DNA of 64,000 bases from an uncultured Desulfosarcina sp. (GTDB lineage Bacteria; Desulfobacterota; Desulfobacteria; Desulfobacterales; Desulfosarcinaceae): positions 2,914,001 to 2,978,000 of the forward strand of contig NZ_OY764190.1 of the NCBI RefSeq assembly GCF_963668215.1. The letters are read 5' to 3'. Of this stretch, positions 53,501 to 61,366 are shown in pieces. Position 1 is the first letter of the stretch, and each line of letters starts with the position of its first letter. The notes under the pieces are model-generated. The model was not told the origin of the DNA, ran no database searches, and worked only from the letters and a program-made list of their open reading frames with translations. The translations under genes and the position numbers were made by a program.

Positions 53501-53694
53501 GCGGTTTCCACCAGGTTGACGATGGCGCGGGTGGCATTGTGCAAATCGTTCTCGATACTGATTTTAATGGCCTTTTCCGAGAAAATCAGGGCGCCCAGGC
53601 CGCCGCTGGTAAAAAGGATCGTCGCAAGACTCAGGTAAACCAGGAGCAGTTTGGTGCGCAGACCCATGTCGGCGAGCTTTTTAAATGGCTGCAC
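50563..53694 (-). CDS. Cache-HAMP-PAS-PAS hybrid histidine kinase
   Basis: 1043-residue membrane sensor kinase. A signal-anchor helix (~15-35) is followed by a large periplasmic region with two tandem Cache modules (~85-310; GSTGYIYCLDSRGVIAVHP and YSGYVFVADRKGDIIIHPE). A second helix (~312-335), HAMP, two PAS domains (~420-540 and ~550-670), HisKA (LAGGIAHDFNNNLQA), HATPase (GTGLGLAMVYG) and a C-terminal receiver (ILLVDDDQ, acceptor Asp in LILLDLNMPGMGG) follow. All catalytic residues are present. Cache pairs bind small organic acids or amino acids. A stand-alone gene. Confidence 0.94.
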   Translation of the reverse strand: MQPFKKLADMGLRTKLLLVYLSLATILFTSGGLGALIFSEKAIKISIENDLHNATRAIVNLVETATDASIANYLRAVAEHNLEIARLIHQQHLEGQLTEAQARSRIRTLLLGQTIGSTGYIYCLDSRGVIAVHPNPGVEGDDLTEHEFIRKQTCLKTGYLEYVWQNPGETAPRPKALYMTYFEPYDWIISVTSYRDEFRQILPMEEIRSSVRELKFGYSGYVFVADRKGDIIIHPELEGKNFYRLPAEDTAFFEKMVDQRVGQITYWWKNPGDLQSREKLAFFGYIEELDWIVGSSGYMDEIYAPIHSAWNIAIAFILISVLLSALLTLFVSDSITRRLRRLLTIIAKGEQGDLAVRVAPGSEDEVGRLERAFNAFLERLQSYHGNLAAEIDKHRATADSLQKANDFNELILSTVDALVIVIAPDGRIVLFNRACQKCSGYAAHEIEGQNLFDELIPDSEKEKMRIKLDELVRKRQGHRHANRWVTKDGQQRLIQWSNAVTTGTDGEVEFIVGSGLDITEHRATEKALRRSEALFEAVFNQTYQFIGVLSPEGRVRSVNQTALDFIGVKKELIVGQKFWETPFWQDVGEIRDKLKDAIAAAGRGQFKRMEVIHIRADNQLRSIDFTLKPVMDDSGQATMLIAEGRDITELKAMESRLQQAQKMDAVGTLAGGIAHDFNNNLQAISGYAQLLLMDEERSSRQKEMLTIINNTCNHASELTRQLLTFSREIESRLEALDLNAELLNVIKLLERTLPRMIRIETRLAKDLFAIKADRVQFEQVVMNLGINAGHAMPDGGTLTIETSNVDLDDDYCRKHVSMVPGTYAMLSVTDTGIGMDAETREHIFEPFFTTRETGRGTGLGLAMVYGIVKNHKGIIDCQSEPGKGTAFRIYFPAAAEEGAAEKPSGKVTQYPQGNESILLVDDDQAVRQVGREILKRFGYRVTEAEDGESGLRRYRELGDKIDLILLDLNMPGMGGKRCLEKLREASAVVPVLITSGDAPKGEAKAILDELAQGVVSKPYEIGSLLTMVRETLDRKTNPSFIEN

Positions 53695-53840
53695 TGGTTA
53701 TCTCCTTTTTGTAAATGGAAACGGCCTCTTCGTCTATTATTGACCGGTTCGGAGATAACTTTATCTTTCTTCAGCGAATGGCGCCCTTTTTTGGATGGAA
53801 TTCAAGCAGGATTCAGAAGCAATAGCGGCCAACGCCCGAT

Positions 53841-56741
53841 TCAGAGGATGTCGCGCAAAAACCGGCCCGTGTAGCTTTCGTCCACCGCAGCCACCGTTTC
53901 GGGCGTTCCCTGGGCCACCACCCGGCCGCCGCCCTTGCCCCCTTCGGGCCCCAGGTCGATGATCCAGTCGGCGGTTTTGATCACGTCCAGGTTGTGCTCG
54001 ATGACGACCACGGTGTTGCCGCTGTCCACCAGACGATGAAGGACGGCCAGGAGCATTTCGATGTCCTGGAAATGCAGGCCGGTGGTGGGTTCGTCGAGGA
54101 TGTAGAGGGTGCGGCCCGTGGCCCGCTTGGCCAGTTCCCGGGCCAGCTTGATGCGCTGGGCTTCGCCGCCGGAAAGGGTGGTGGCGGCCTGGCCCAGTTT
54201 GATATAGGAGAGGCCGACGTCCATGAGGGTGTCCAGGATGCGTCGGATGGGCGGGTGGTTTTTAAACAGGTCCCGGGCCTGCATGACCGACAGGTCCAGC
54301 ACGTCGGCGATGGAGTGGTCCTTGTACCTGATTTCCAGGGTGGCGTCGTTGAAACGCCGGCCCCGGCAGGTTTCGCAGGGCACGTAAACGTCGGCCAGGA
54401 AGTGCATCTCCACCTTGATGTAGCCGTCGCCGCTGCAGGCCTCGCAGCGGCCGCCTTTGACGTTGAAGGAGTAGCGCCCTTTCTTGTAGCCGCGCATTCT
54501 GGACTCGGGCAACTGGGCGAAGAAGTCGCGGATATGGTCGAACACCTTGGTATAGGTGGCCGGGTTGCTGCGGGGAGTGCGACCGATGGCTTTCTGGTCG
54601 ATGTTGATGACCTTGTCCAGGTGCTGGAGTCCATCAATCGTTTTGTGGCGGCCCGTTTCGAGCAGGGCGTGGTGCAGCTTGCCGGCCAGGGCCGGGTAGA
54701 GGATCTGGTTGATCAGGGTGGATTTGCCGGCGCCGGAGACGCCGGTGACGCCCACCAGAAGGCCCAGCGGAATGTCCACCGTCAAATAGTCGAGGTTGTT
54801 CTCAGCGGCGTCGACGATGGTAATTTGCCGTTTCCCTGCTTTTCGCCGGGCGGCCGGGGTTGCGATCTCCTCGCGGCCGCTGAGGTAGCGGCCCGTAATG
54901 GAGGCCTTGCGGCGCATGATCTGTTTGGGCGTCCCCTGGGCCACGATTTCGCCCCCCAGGTGGCCGGCGCCGGGGCCGAAGTCCACGATCCAGTCTGCCG
55001 CCGCCATGGTTTCGCGGTCGTGCTCCACCACGATGAGGGTGTTGCCGATGTCCCGCAGATGGCCCAGGGTGTTGAGAAGTTTGATGTTGTCCCGCTGGTG
55101 CAGGCCGATGGATGGCTCGTCCAGGATGTACAGCACGCCGGTGAGTTCCGAGCCCACCTGGGAGGCCAGGCGGATGCGCTGGGACTCGCCCCCGGAGAGG
55201 GTCGGGCCCTTGCGACTCAGCGAGAGGTAGTCCAGGCCCACGTTGACGAGAAAGCCAAGCCGGCCGGTGATCTCCTTGAGCAGTTCTTCGGCGATGATTT
55301 TGCGATTGCCGGAAAGCTTCAGGCCGGTGAGAAAGTCCCGGGCCTCCCGGATAGTCATTTCGGTGACGTCGATGATGGATTGTCCGCCGATCTTCACGGC
55401 CAGAACTTCCGGCTTCAGGCGCCTCCCGCCGCAGGTGGCGCAGGGACGGGTGGAGAGAAACCGGCCGTAGTACTTCTTGGCGTTTTCCGATTCGGTCTGC
55501 TTGTAGCGGCGCATGAGGGTGTTGAGCAGGCCCTCGAAAGTAGTGGTATAGGAACCCTGGATTTTCTCCGCATTCCAGGTTACCGTCAGTTCCCGTCTTC
55601 CGGCACCGTAGAGGATCAGATCCTTCTGGCGTTTGGGCAGACCCTGCCAGGGGGTATCGAGATCCACGCCCCATTGCTCTTCCATGGCCCGCAGTTGTTC
55701 GGCCGTCCAGGAGCCGTTCAGCCGGCCCTTGCCGGTAAAGTGGCCCTGCCAGGGGATCACGGCTCCCTGCCGGATGGTCAGGTTGGGATCGGCGATCACC
55801 TTGTCCGCGTCCATGGCCAGGCGGGAGCCGATGCCGTTGCAGTCCGGGCACATCCCCAGTGGGGAGTTGAAGGAGAAAAGGGGCGGGGCCAGCTCCGGGT
55901 AGGCAATGCCGCAGCAGGAGCGGGCTTCGCTCATGGCGATGTCGCCTGCGTCCATGCGGTGGACGATGATGCGGCCCTGCCCCAGCTTCAGGGCGGTTTC
56001 CACCGAATCGGTCAGCCGCTTGCGGAAGGCAGCATCCGGGGCGATTTTCAACCGGTCGATCACGGCCTCGATGGTGTGCTTCTTGTAGCGGGCCAAGGTC
56101 TGGACGGCTTCGATGTCCTGAACCACGCCGTCTACCCGCACCCGGGCGTAGCCCTGCTGCTGCAATCGGGCGACGACCTCGCGATGCTCTCCTTTGCGGT
56201 TGTCGATGACCGGCGCGAGAATCAGGATTTTAGCCCCTGCGGGCATCTCCAGGATACGTTCCACCATGCTCTGGGCATCGCCCTTGCCCACGGGGTTGCC
56301 GCAGTTGACGCAGGTCTGCCGGCCGATGCGGGCAAACAGCACCCGCAGGTAGTCGTAGATTTCGGTGATGGTGCCCACGGTGGAGCGGGGGTTCTTGCTG
56401 GCCGATTTCTGCTCGATGGAGATGGTCGGCGACAGGCCCCGGATGGTGTCGTAGCGCGGCTTTTCCATCTGGCCGATGAACTGGCGGGCGTAGGCGGAGA
56501 GGGACTCCACGTAGCGCCGCTGCCCCTCGGCGAAAATGGTGTCGAAGGCCAGGCTGGACTTGCCCGAACCGGAGACCCCGGTAAAGACGATGAGCTTTTT
56601 CTTGGGCAGGCTGACGTCGATGTGCTTGAGGTTGTGCTCCCGGGCCCCCCGAACTTCGATGCGGTCCAGTTCGATGACGTTGCGTTTGCCGCGGATTTTC
56701 TTGCCAGTCGCCGTGGCGGTTCCGTTGGGATGGTGTTTCAT
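53841..56741 (-). CDS. uvrA: Excinuclease ABC subunit A
   Basis: 966-residue DNA damage-recognition ATPase of nucleotide excision repair. Walker A motifs are GVSGSGKSSLAFDT and GVSGAGKSTLINQ, and both ABC signatures are intact (LSGGESQRIRLA, LSGGEAQRIKLA). The C-terminal zinc module is CEACSGDGYIKVEMHF...CETC (read in parts). In the first zinc module the usual CxxC is replaced by SCCGIAYPEL with CPDC downstream, so one ligand is shifted or absent. The length is normal. A plus-strand open frame across the whole gene is a composition shadow. Confidence 0.96.
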   Translation of the reverse strand: MKHHPNGTATATGKKIRGKRNVIELDRIEVRGAREHNLKHIDVSLPKKKLIVFTGVSGSGKSSLAFDTIFAEGQRRYVESLSAYARQFIGQMEKPRYDTIRGLSPTISIEQKSASKNPRSTVGTITEIYDYLRVLFARIGRQTCVNCGNPVGKGDAQSMVERILEMPAGAKILILAPVIDNRKGEHREVVARLQQQGYARVRVDGVVQDIEAVQTLARYKKHTIEAVIDRLKIAPDAAFRKRLTDSVETALKLGQGRIIVHRMDAGDIAMSEARSCCGIAYPELAPPLFSFNSPLGMCPDCNGIGSRLAMDADKVIADPNLTIRQGAVIPWQGHFTGKGRLNGSWTAEQLRAMEEQWGVDLDTPWQGLPKRQKDLILYGAGRRELTVTWNAEKIQGSYTTTFEGLLNTLMRRYKQTESENAKKYYGRFLSTRPCATCGGRRLKPEVLAVKIGGQSIIDVTEMTIREARDFLTGLKLSGNRKIIAEELLKEITGRLGFLVNVGLDYLSLSRKGPTLSGGESQRIRLASQVGSELTGVLYILDEPSIGLHQRDNIKLLNTLGHLRDIGNTLIVVEHDRETMAAADWIVDFGPGAGHLGGEIVAQGTPKQIMRRKASITGRYLSGREEIATPAARRKAGKRQITIVDAAENNLDYLTVDIPLGLLVGVTGVSGAGKSTLINQILYPALAGKLHHALLETGRHKTIDGLQHLDKVINIDQKAIGRTPRSNPATYTKVFDHIRDFFAQLPESRMRGYKKGRYSFNVKGGRCEACSGDGYIKVEMHFLADVYVPCETCRGRRFNDATLEIRYKDHSIADVLDLSVMQARDLFKNHPPIRRILDTLMDVGLSYIKLGQAATTLSGGEAQRIKLARELAKRATGRTLYILDEPTTGLHFQDIEMLLAVLHRLVDSGNTVVVIEHNLDVIKTADWIIDLGPEGGKGGGRVVAQGTPETVAAVDESYTGRFLRDIL

Positions 56742-56930
56742 CCGATCTTTACCCTATGCGCTCGACGGTGGACGATAGCGCCCACCGGTATATGTCCGAT
56801 TGAAAAACCGGTTGCCACAAAGGCCACCGGTTATGATAAAAATGGTTTTCGATCAATCTTGGTGAAAACAATAAGTACAGATCATCCTTTTGTCCACGCG
56901 GACCCATTCCCATGCCACGAGGAGATGCCG

Positions 56931-57554
56931 ATGACCCGGACTGCGAACGGATCGGTTTACGACGAAACCTACCGAAACTATTTGGAACAGCTTCGAACCA
57001 GAAAATTTGCCGGCAAGGAAGACGTTTTAGGCGTCGCCGTGGAAGGCGAAACGGTGGTGGTGCCATATTTCGCGGCACCCGTTCGATTGACCGCCGGCGG
57101 GTTGAAAGACGATGCCGGGCGTCGGCCCGATTTTTCCGACTGCGTGGTGGTGTGCCGCTACCTGCTCATGTGCCCGCCATTCGAGCCGAAGCAGAAAGAT
57201 TGGTCGGCCTACCGCGATTTCCCCGATGCCGGCCCGCTGACGGTTTTCTGGTCTGATGCCGTGGAGAAGCCGCTGGCCAGGACATTCGCCGGCAGGGTCG
57301 ATGCGCTGCGAAAGGCCTGTGACGCGCTGGGCGGCGTCGATCCGGAGATGGGCATCGCCTGCGACCTGTCCCGGCGTTTCTCGCCGCTGCCCAAAGTACC
57401 CCTGCTGCTGGTGTTCAACGACGCCGAGGACGGCTTTCCGGCCGCCGCCTCGGTGCTGTTCGAAAAGCGAGCCTCAACCTACCTGGATGCCGAGAGTCAG
57501 GCCATTTTGGGCCATGCCCTGTCCAGACGGCTGATCGCCGCTTCGGAAAGATGA
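56931..57554 (+). CDS. DUF3786 protein
   Basis: 207-residue soluble protein matching the DUF3786 pattern: DVLGVAVEGETVVVPYF, VVCRYLLMCPPFEPKQKDWSAYRDFPDAGPL (seen in parts), LLLVFNDAEDGFPAAASVLFEK and a closing LDAESQAILGHAL. The family occurs mainly in anaerobes with corrinoid and acetyl-CoA pathways, and its function is unknown. The Met at 56931 has AGGAG 6 bp before it. The Met at 56925 is an alternative. Divergent from uvrA. Confidence 0.85.
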   Translation: MTRTANGSVYDETYRNYLEQLRTRKFAGKEDVLGVAVEGETVVVPYFAAPVRLTAGGLKDDAGRRPDFSDCVVVCRYLLMCPPFEPKQKDWSAYRDFPDAGPLTVFWSDAVEKPLARTFAGRVDALRKACDALGGVDPEMGIACDLSRRFSPLPKVPLLLVFNDAEDGFPAAASVLFEKRASTYLDAESQAILGHALSRRLIAASER

Positions 57555-57732
57555 ATAAAGGGAACGGCGCTCCAGTTTTGCCTGACGATTGAAGAAAAAG
57601 CGAACGCAACATCTCTCCCCTCGATTAAAATGCCTATTCGTATTCAATGGCCAGTGCTTCCCTGGTGATCGCATCCAGGCCTTTCCTTCCGTATTCATTG
57701 TGAAAAAAATACAGACAAAAAATTAACTTTTT

Positions 57733-57752
57733 TTACTATCGACCGATAGTAA
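57733..57752. promoter_or_regulatory. Perfect 20-bp palindromic operator before the Pel-like operon
   Basis: TTACTATCGACCGATAGTAA has perfect 9-bp arms around a 2-bp centre. It lies 73 bp upstream of the lipoprotein start, in an AT-rich stretch that also contains a possible -35 (TTAACT, 57723-57728). The size and symmetry are those of a dimeric regulator site such as TetR type. No regulator gene is adjacent. The remaining 57555-57825 gap is non-coding. Confidence 0.6.
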
Positions 57753-57825
57753 TAACATCTTCGGCATCTACGCGTAAAAAGGCATACCAAACAAATAGTT
57801 GTCATTGCTATTAAAGGAGGCACCA

Positions 57826-58377
57826 ATGATTTCATCCGTCAGGTTTCCGATTTTGATAGTACTTTCCGTTATGCTACTGGCTTGCAGCTACGAGCAGCAA
57901 TACATCCGCCATGACCAGATTCAGGCGCGCGCCCGTTACGTGGCGGTGTTGCCCATGGTGAACTTGTCGTCCTATCCCCACGCCGGCCGCATCGTCGGCG
58001 ACATTTTGACCACCGAACTGTATGCCCAGTCCGGGTTTCACCTCATGGAGCAGTCCCTGGTCATCAGCCGGCTTCGGCAAAACGCCCTGGAGATCGACGA
58101 TGCGCTGGATAAAACCGAGGTTCTGGATGCGGCCAGGGAATTGGGCGTCGACACCGTGATCTACGGTTCGGTCAGCGAATACCGCTACAAACGGGGGCTG
58201 AACGAAGACCCGGTGGTGGGCGTCAACCTGCGCATGATCGATGCAAAAAGCAAGAAGGTGTTGTGGGCGGGAAGTAAATCGAAAACCGGAGGATGCTTCT
58301 GGTTTTGCGAAGACTCGCTCAACCGCCTGGCCCAGGAGGTCTGCAATGACCTCGTGGCCGAGATGGTTGCCCAATAG
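57826..58377 (+). CDS. PelC-like outer-membrane lipoprotein
   Basis: 183-residue lipoprotein. The start at 57826 follows AAAGGAGG and gives a lipoprotein signal peptide with the lipobox LLAC (Cys at about 20). The mature part has a CsgG/FlgO/PelC-like fold: YVAVLPMVNLSSYPHAGRIVGDILTTEL, then LGVDTVIYGSVSEY and VVGVNLRMIDAKSKKVLW. Near the C-terminus an aromatic/Cys patch GGCFWFCE is notable. PelC forms a ring in the outer membrane that guides Pel polymer to the PelB pore. The assignment rests mainly on the three following genes, and another GNA1162/LpoB-type lipoprotein is possible if the context misleads. Confidence 0.72.
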   Translation: MISSVRFPILIVLSVMLLACSYEQQYIRHDQIQARARYVAVLPMVNLSSYPHAGRIVGDILTTELYAQSGFHLMEQSLVISRLRQNALEIDDALDKTEVLDAARELGVDTVIYGSVSEYRYKRGLNEDPVVGVNLRMIDAKSKKVLWAGSKSKTGGCFWFCEDSLNRLAQEVCNDLVAEMVAQ

Positions 58378-58416
58378 ACGATAACAATTGGCGGTCAGGC
58401 CGACGGGAGACGGACG

Positions 58417-59283
58417 GTGAAACAGTCTCGATGCGTGGTTCTTTTTGCCTTATGGATCGCCGCGGCGGTTTTGCTGCCGGTGGCGGCAGGGGCCGATGAT
58501 TCGCGGCCGGTTGTCGACAACTGGCTGTGCTACTACGGCGATGTGTTCGGCCCGGAAATTTACACCCGTTTCGACCTAGTGGTCCTGGACAGCCGCCATC
58601 ACCCGCCGCTGCCCGAAACCGACGATCACCCGCCGATCCTCGGCTACCTGTCGGTGGGCGAGGTGGACGGCAAGGGGCCCTATTGGGAAAAAGTTCGCCA
58701 GGCGGACTTCCTGGTGAAGGAAAATCAAGCCTGGAATTCCTGGATCGTTGACGTCCGGGATCACGCCTGGCAGCGCCTGCTGCTGGAAGATGCCATCCCG
58801 GAAATTTTCGAAAAAGGCTTCGACGGTCTTTTCCTGGATACCTTCGATTCCAGCCTGTACCTTCTCGATCTGCCCGACGGCGAACGCTATCGGGGAGTCG
58901 AGAAAGCGCTGCTCGCCATCATCATCGCTATCAAATCCACCTATCCGGATAAATGGATTGTCGTGAACCGGGGCCTTGCGATCCTGCCGGACATCGCCCC
59001 CTGGATCGATTTCGTCGTTTATGAAGACCTTTACAGCTATTACGACCATCAGACCCGGAGATACGAAAAAGTTTCCGCTACATCCCGCGAAGAACTCATG
59101 CCGTTTATCGAAAAGGGCCTTGCCGCCAATCCGGACCTGGGCCTGCTCAGTATTGACTATGCCTCCGTCGATCAGCCTGAACTAGCCATGGAAGCGATCC
59201 GTTTCGCCAGAAAGAAGGGGTTCATTCCATATGTCAGCAACGTCGAACTGGATCAGATTTTTTTGTATACCCTTAATCGCTAG
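58417..59283 (+). CDS. pelA: PelA-type glycoside hydrolase (stand-alone)
   Basis: 288-residue exported glycoside hydrolase of the GH114/GH166 type (endo-alpha-1,4-polygalactosaminidase; the hydrolase half of PelA). GTG start at 58417 with GGGAGA upstream; signal peptide ending near VAAGA. Barrel motifs: VVDNWLCYYGDVFGPE, ILGYLSVGEVDG (acidic residue after strand 3, the catalytic region), KGFDGLFLDTFDSS, WIVVNRG, DFVVYEDLYSYY and the closing GFIPYVSNVELDQI. In Pseudomonas this domain is joined to the deacetylase in a single ~950-residue PelA. Here it is a separate gene that overlaps the next by 53 bp. It should trim or release Pel polymer in the periplasm. Confidence 0.82.
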   Translation: MKQSRCVVLFALWIAAAVLLPVAAGADDSRPVVDNWLCYYGDVFGPEIYTRFDLVVLDSRHHPPLPETDDHPPILGYLSVGEVDGKGPYWEKVRQADFLVKENQAWNSWIVDVRDHAWQRLLLEDAIPEIFEKGFDGLFLDTFDSSLYLLDLPDGERYRGVEKALLAIIIAIKSTYPDKWIVVNRGLAILPDIAPWIDFVVYEDLYSYYDHQTRRYEKVSATSREELMPFIEKGLAANPDLGLLSIDYASVDQPELAMEAIRFARKKGFIPYVSNVELDQIFLYTLNR

Positions 59284-61366
59284 TCTGTTTTGGATTGCAG
59301 GACAGTCCTGCCATGCCACAGATGCGGATGCAACCGGCCTGACCCCGGTCTCACGCAAAATTCTGGCCCTTTATGACGCCAATGTGGAGTCGACCGGCAA
59401 GAACACCCAAATTGCCGAGAACTGCCAGACAATTCTTAACTATCTGGGTCTGGTGGTGGATTACCGGGATGTCAACCAACCCTTCCCCGGTCCCGGGGAA
59501 ATGGCCACCTACCGGGGCATTCTAACCTGGTTCGAATCCGAAGAGATTCAGTCCCCCGGGATCTATCTGACATGGCTCGACCAACAGCTTCGCGGAGGCC
59601 AAAAGCTGGTGGTACTCGGATTTCCGGGCATCCGCGAGGAGAACCTGACGCCCGAACTGAAGCCATTGGCGGCGAACCTTTATGCACACCTGGGGCTTGC
59701 CCACGGCGGGGACGACACCCACCAGCGGGCCCTGTTGCGGTATGCGAAAATGGATTCCGACATGCTGGCATTCGAACGGGATTATCCACCGATCCCCCTG
59801 GTCTATGACGGCTTTTTTCCCATCGACGATCGGGTGTCGGTGCACCTGAGCCTTTCCCGGACCGACCGCAGCGATGCGGACAGCGCCGTGGTCTGCACCG
59901 GCCCCGGCGGCGGCATGGCCTGGGGGCCTTATGCGCTGTGGCAGGAAGGCCCTCCGAGCTATCGCCGGCAATGGTATATCGATCCTTTTGCCTTTTTCAG
60001 CCAAGCCTTCGATCTTGCCGTCCTGCCCAGACCCGACCCGACGACGCTGAACGGTAGACGCATCGCCTTTTCCCACGTCGACGGCGACGCTTTTTCCGGC
60101 TTCACCCAGGTGGTGAAAAATGCCATCTGCGCCGACGTGATTCGCGAGCGCATCCTCAAGCGCTACTCCTTTCCGGTCACCGTATCGGTGATCGTCGGCG
60201 AGATCGATCCTGGGGCCAAGGGCAATGAGGAACTGGTTGCCAAGGCGCGGGAGATCTTCGCCCTGCCCAACGTCGAGCCGGCCTCCCATTCGTATTCCCA
60301 CCCGTTTTACTGGGATCCGGATTTCGACAATACCCGGGCCAACTATCCCAGCCAATACGGCATGAAGATCCCCGGCTACGAATTCGACCCTGCCATGGAG
60401 ATTGATTACAGCGTTCGCTACATCAGCGAGAATCTTGTGCCGCCGGAAAAGCCCTGCCGGGTCTTCCTGTGGTCCGGCAACTGCGAACCCCTGGCCGAGC
60501 ACATCGAGCGCTGCGACAATCTCGGGATCTTCAACATGAACGGCGGGGACACGCTTTTCGATGCGGTCAGCAACTCCTATGCGGCCGTGGCACCTTTATA
60601 CGGCGATGTCGGCGGGTGCTTTCAGTATTTCACCGGCCAGGTTAACGAAAACATCCTGACCAATTTATGGACGGGGCCGTTTTACGGCTTCCGGAAAGTC
60701 ATCACCACCATGGATCGCACCGGTTCGCCACGGCGCATCAAGCCCATCGACATTTATTTCCATTTTTACTCCGGCGAGTATCCGACCTCCCTGAAAGCCC
60801 TGGAATCGGTCTACGACTGGGTCCTGACCCAGCCCATCGCCCCCATGTTCACCTCGGACTATATCCGGATCGTCAAGAGCTGGCAGGAATGCCGATTGAC
60901 CGGCGACCCGGCGGGACGCCAATGGACGGTGGAGAACTACGGCGACTGCCTGACCCTGCGATTCGACGCCGCAGCTACGATCCCGGATCTTGAAAACTGC
61001 GAAAACGTCCTCGGCTATCTCGACGATCCCCACGGCCTGTTCGTTCATCTGGCGCCGGAAAAAGAAAAGGCGCGCATTGCCCTGGCCCCGAAAGGCCAGC
61101 CGGCGCCCGCCGCAGGCTTGCGCCCCTATCTGCGCCAGGCCGACGGATGGGTCGGCGACTTCCGCTTCACCGCGGACGGCATCCGATTTTCCTTCAAAGG
61201 CTTTGGATCGGGGATCGTCGAACTGGCCGGGATGACGCCGGGCAGCCGCTGGCAATTTGTGGGCGACAGGGCGAAGGCCTCAAAAACGATCCCTGAAGTC
61301 GATGCACGGGGCATTTTGGTTTTATCGAATCTCACGACCGGAATTGTGGAGATCGGACGCCGTTGA
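59231..61366 (+). CDS. pelA: PelA-type polysaccharide deacetylase (stand-alone)
   Basis: 711-residue exported protein equal to the rest of PelA. The signal peptide is FFCIPLIASLFWIAG, cut near CHA. A Rossmann-like region (~30-260; YDANVESTGKNTQIAENC, then YRGILTWFESEEI) precedes the deacetylase domain (~275-550). That domain has metal-site motif HVDGDAFSG with Asp-x-Asp, IVGEIDPGAKG, and the His pair in ASHSYSHPFYW. A beta-rich C-terminal domain follows (~555-711). It would partly deacetylate the Pel polymer before export. The ATG at 59231 overlaps the hydrolase gene, AAGGGG lies upstream, and the stop overlaps the PelB-like start (TTGA). Confidence 0.82.
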   Translation: MSATSNWIRFFCIPLIASLFWIAGQSCHATDADATGLTPVSRKILALYDANVESTGKNTQIAENCQTILNYLGLVVDYRDVNQPFPGPGEMATYRGILTWFESEEIQSPGIYLTWLDQQLRGGQKLVVLGFPGIREENLTPELKPLAANLYAHLGLAHGGDDTHQRALLRYAKMDSDMLAFERDYPPIPLVYDGFFPIDDRVSVHLSLSRTDRSDADSAVVCTGPGGGMAWGPYALWQEGPPSYRRQWYIDPFAFFSQAFDLAVLPRPDPTTLNGRRIAFSHVDGDAFSGFTQVVKNAICADVIRERILKRYSFPVTVSVIVGEIDPGAKGNEELVAKAREIFALPNVEPASHSYSHPFYWDPDFDNTRANYPSQYGMKIPGYEFDPAMEIDYSVRYISENLVPPEKPCRVFLWSGNCEPLAEHIERCDNLGIFNMNGGDTLFDAVSNSYAAVAPLYGDVGGCFQYFTGQVNENILTNLWTGPFYGFRKVITTMDRTGSPRRIKPIDIYFHFYSGEYPTSLKALESVYDWVLTQPIAPMFTSDYIRIVKSWQECRLTGDPAGRQWTVENYGDCLTLRFDAAATIPDLENCENVLGYLDDPHGLFVHLAPEKEKARIALAPKGQPAPAAGLRPYLRQADGWVGDFRFTADGIRFSFKGFGSGIVELAGMTPGSRWQFVGDRAKASKTIPEVDARGILVLSNLTTGIVEIGRR

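Noticed and set aside
53994..56930. A plus-strand open frame of about 980 codons antisense to uvrA, in frame with the DUF3786 gene
   Set aside because: It lies wholly opposite uvrA, is rich in Gly, Val, Asp and His as expected from antisense of a GC-rich gene, and has no start signal. Only the part from 56931 looks like real protein.
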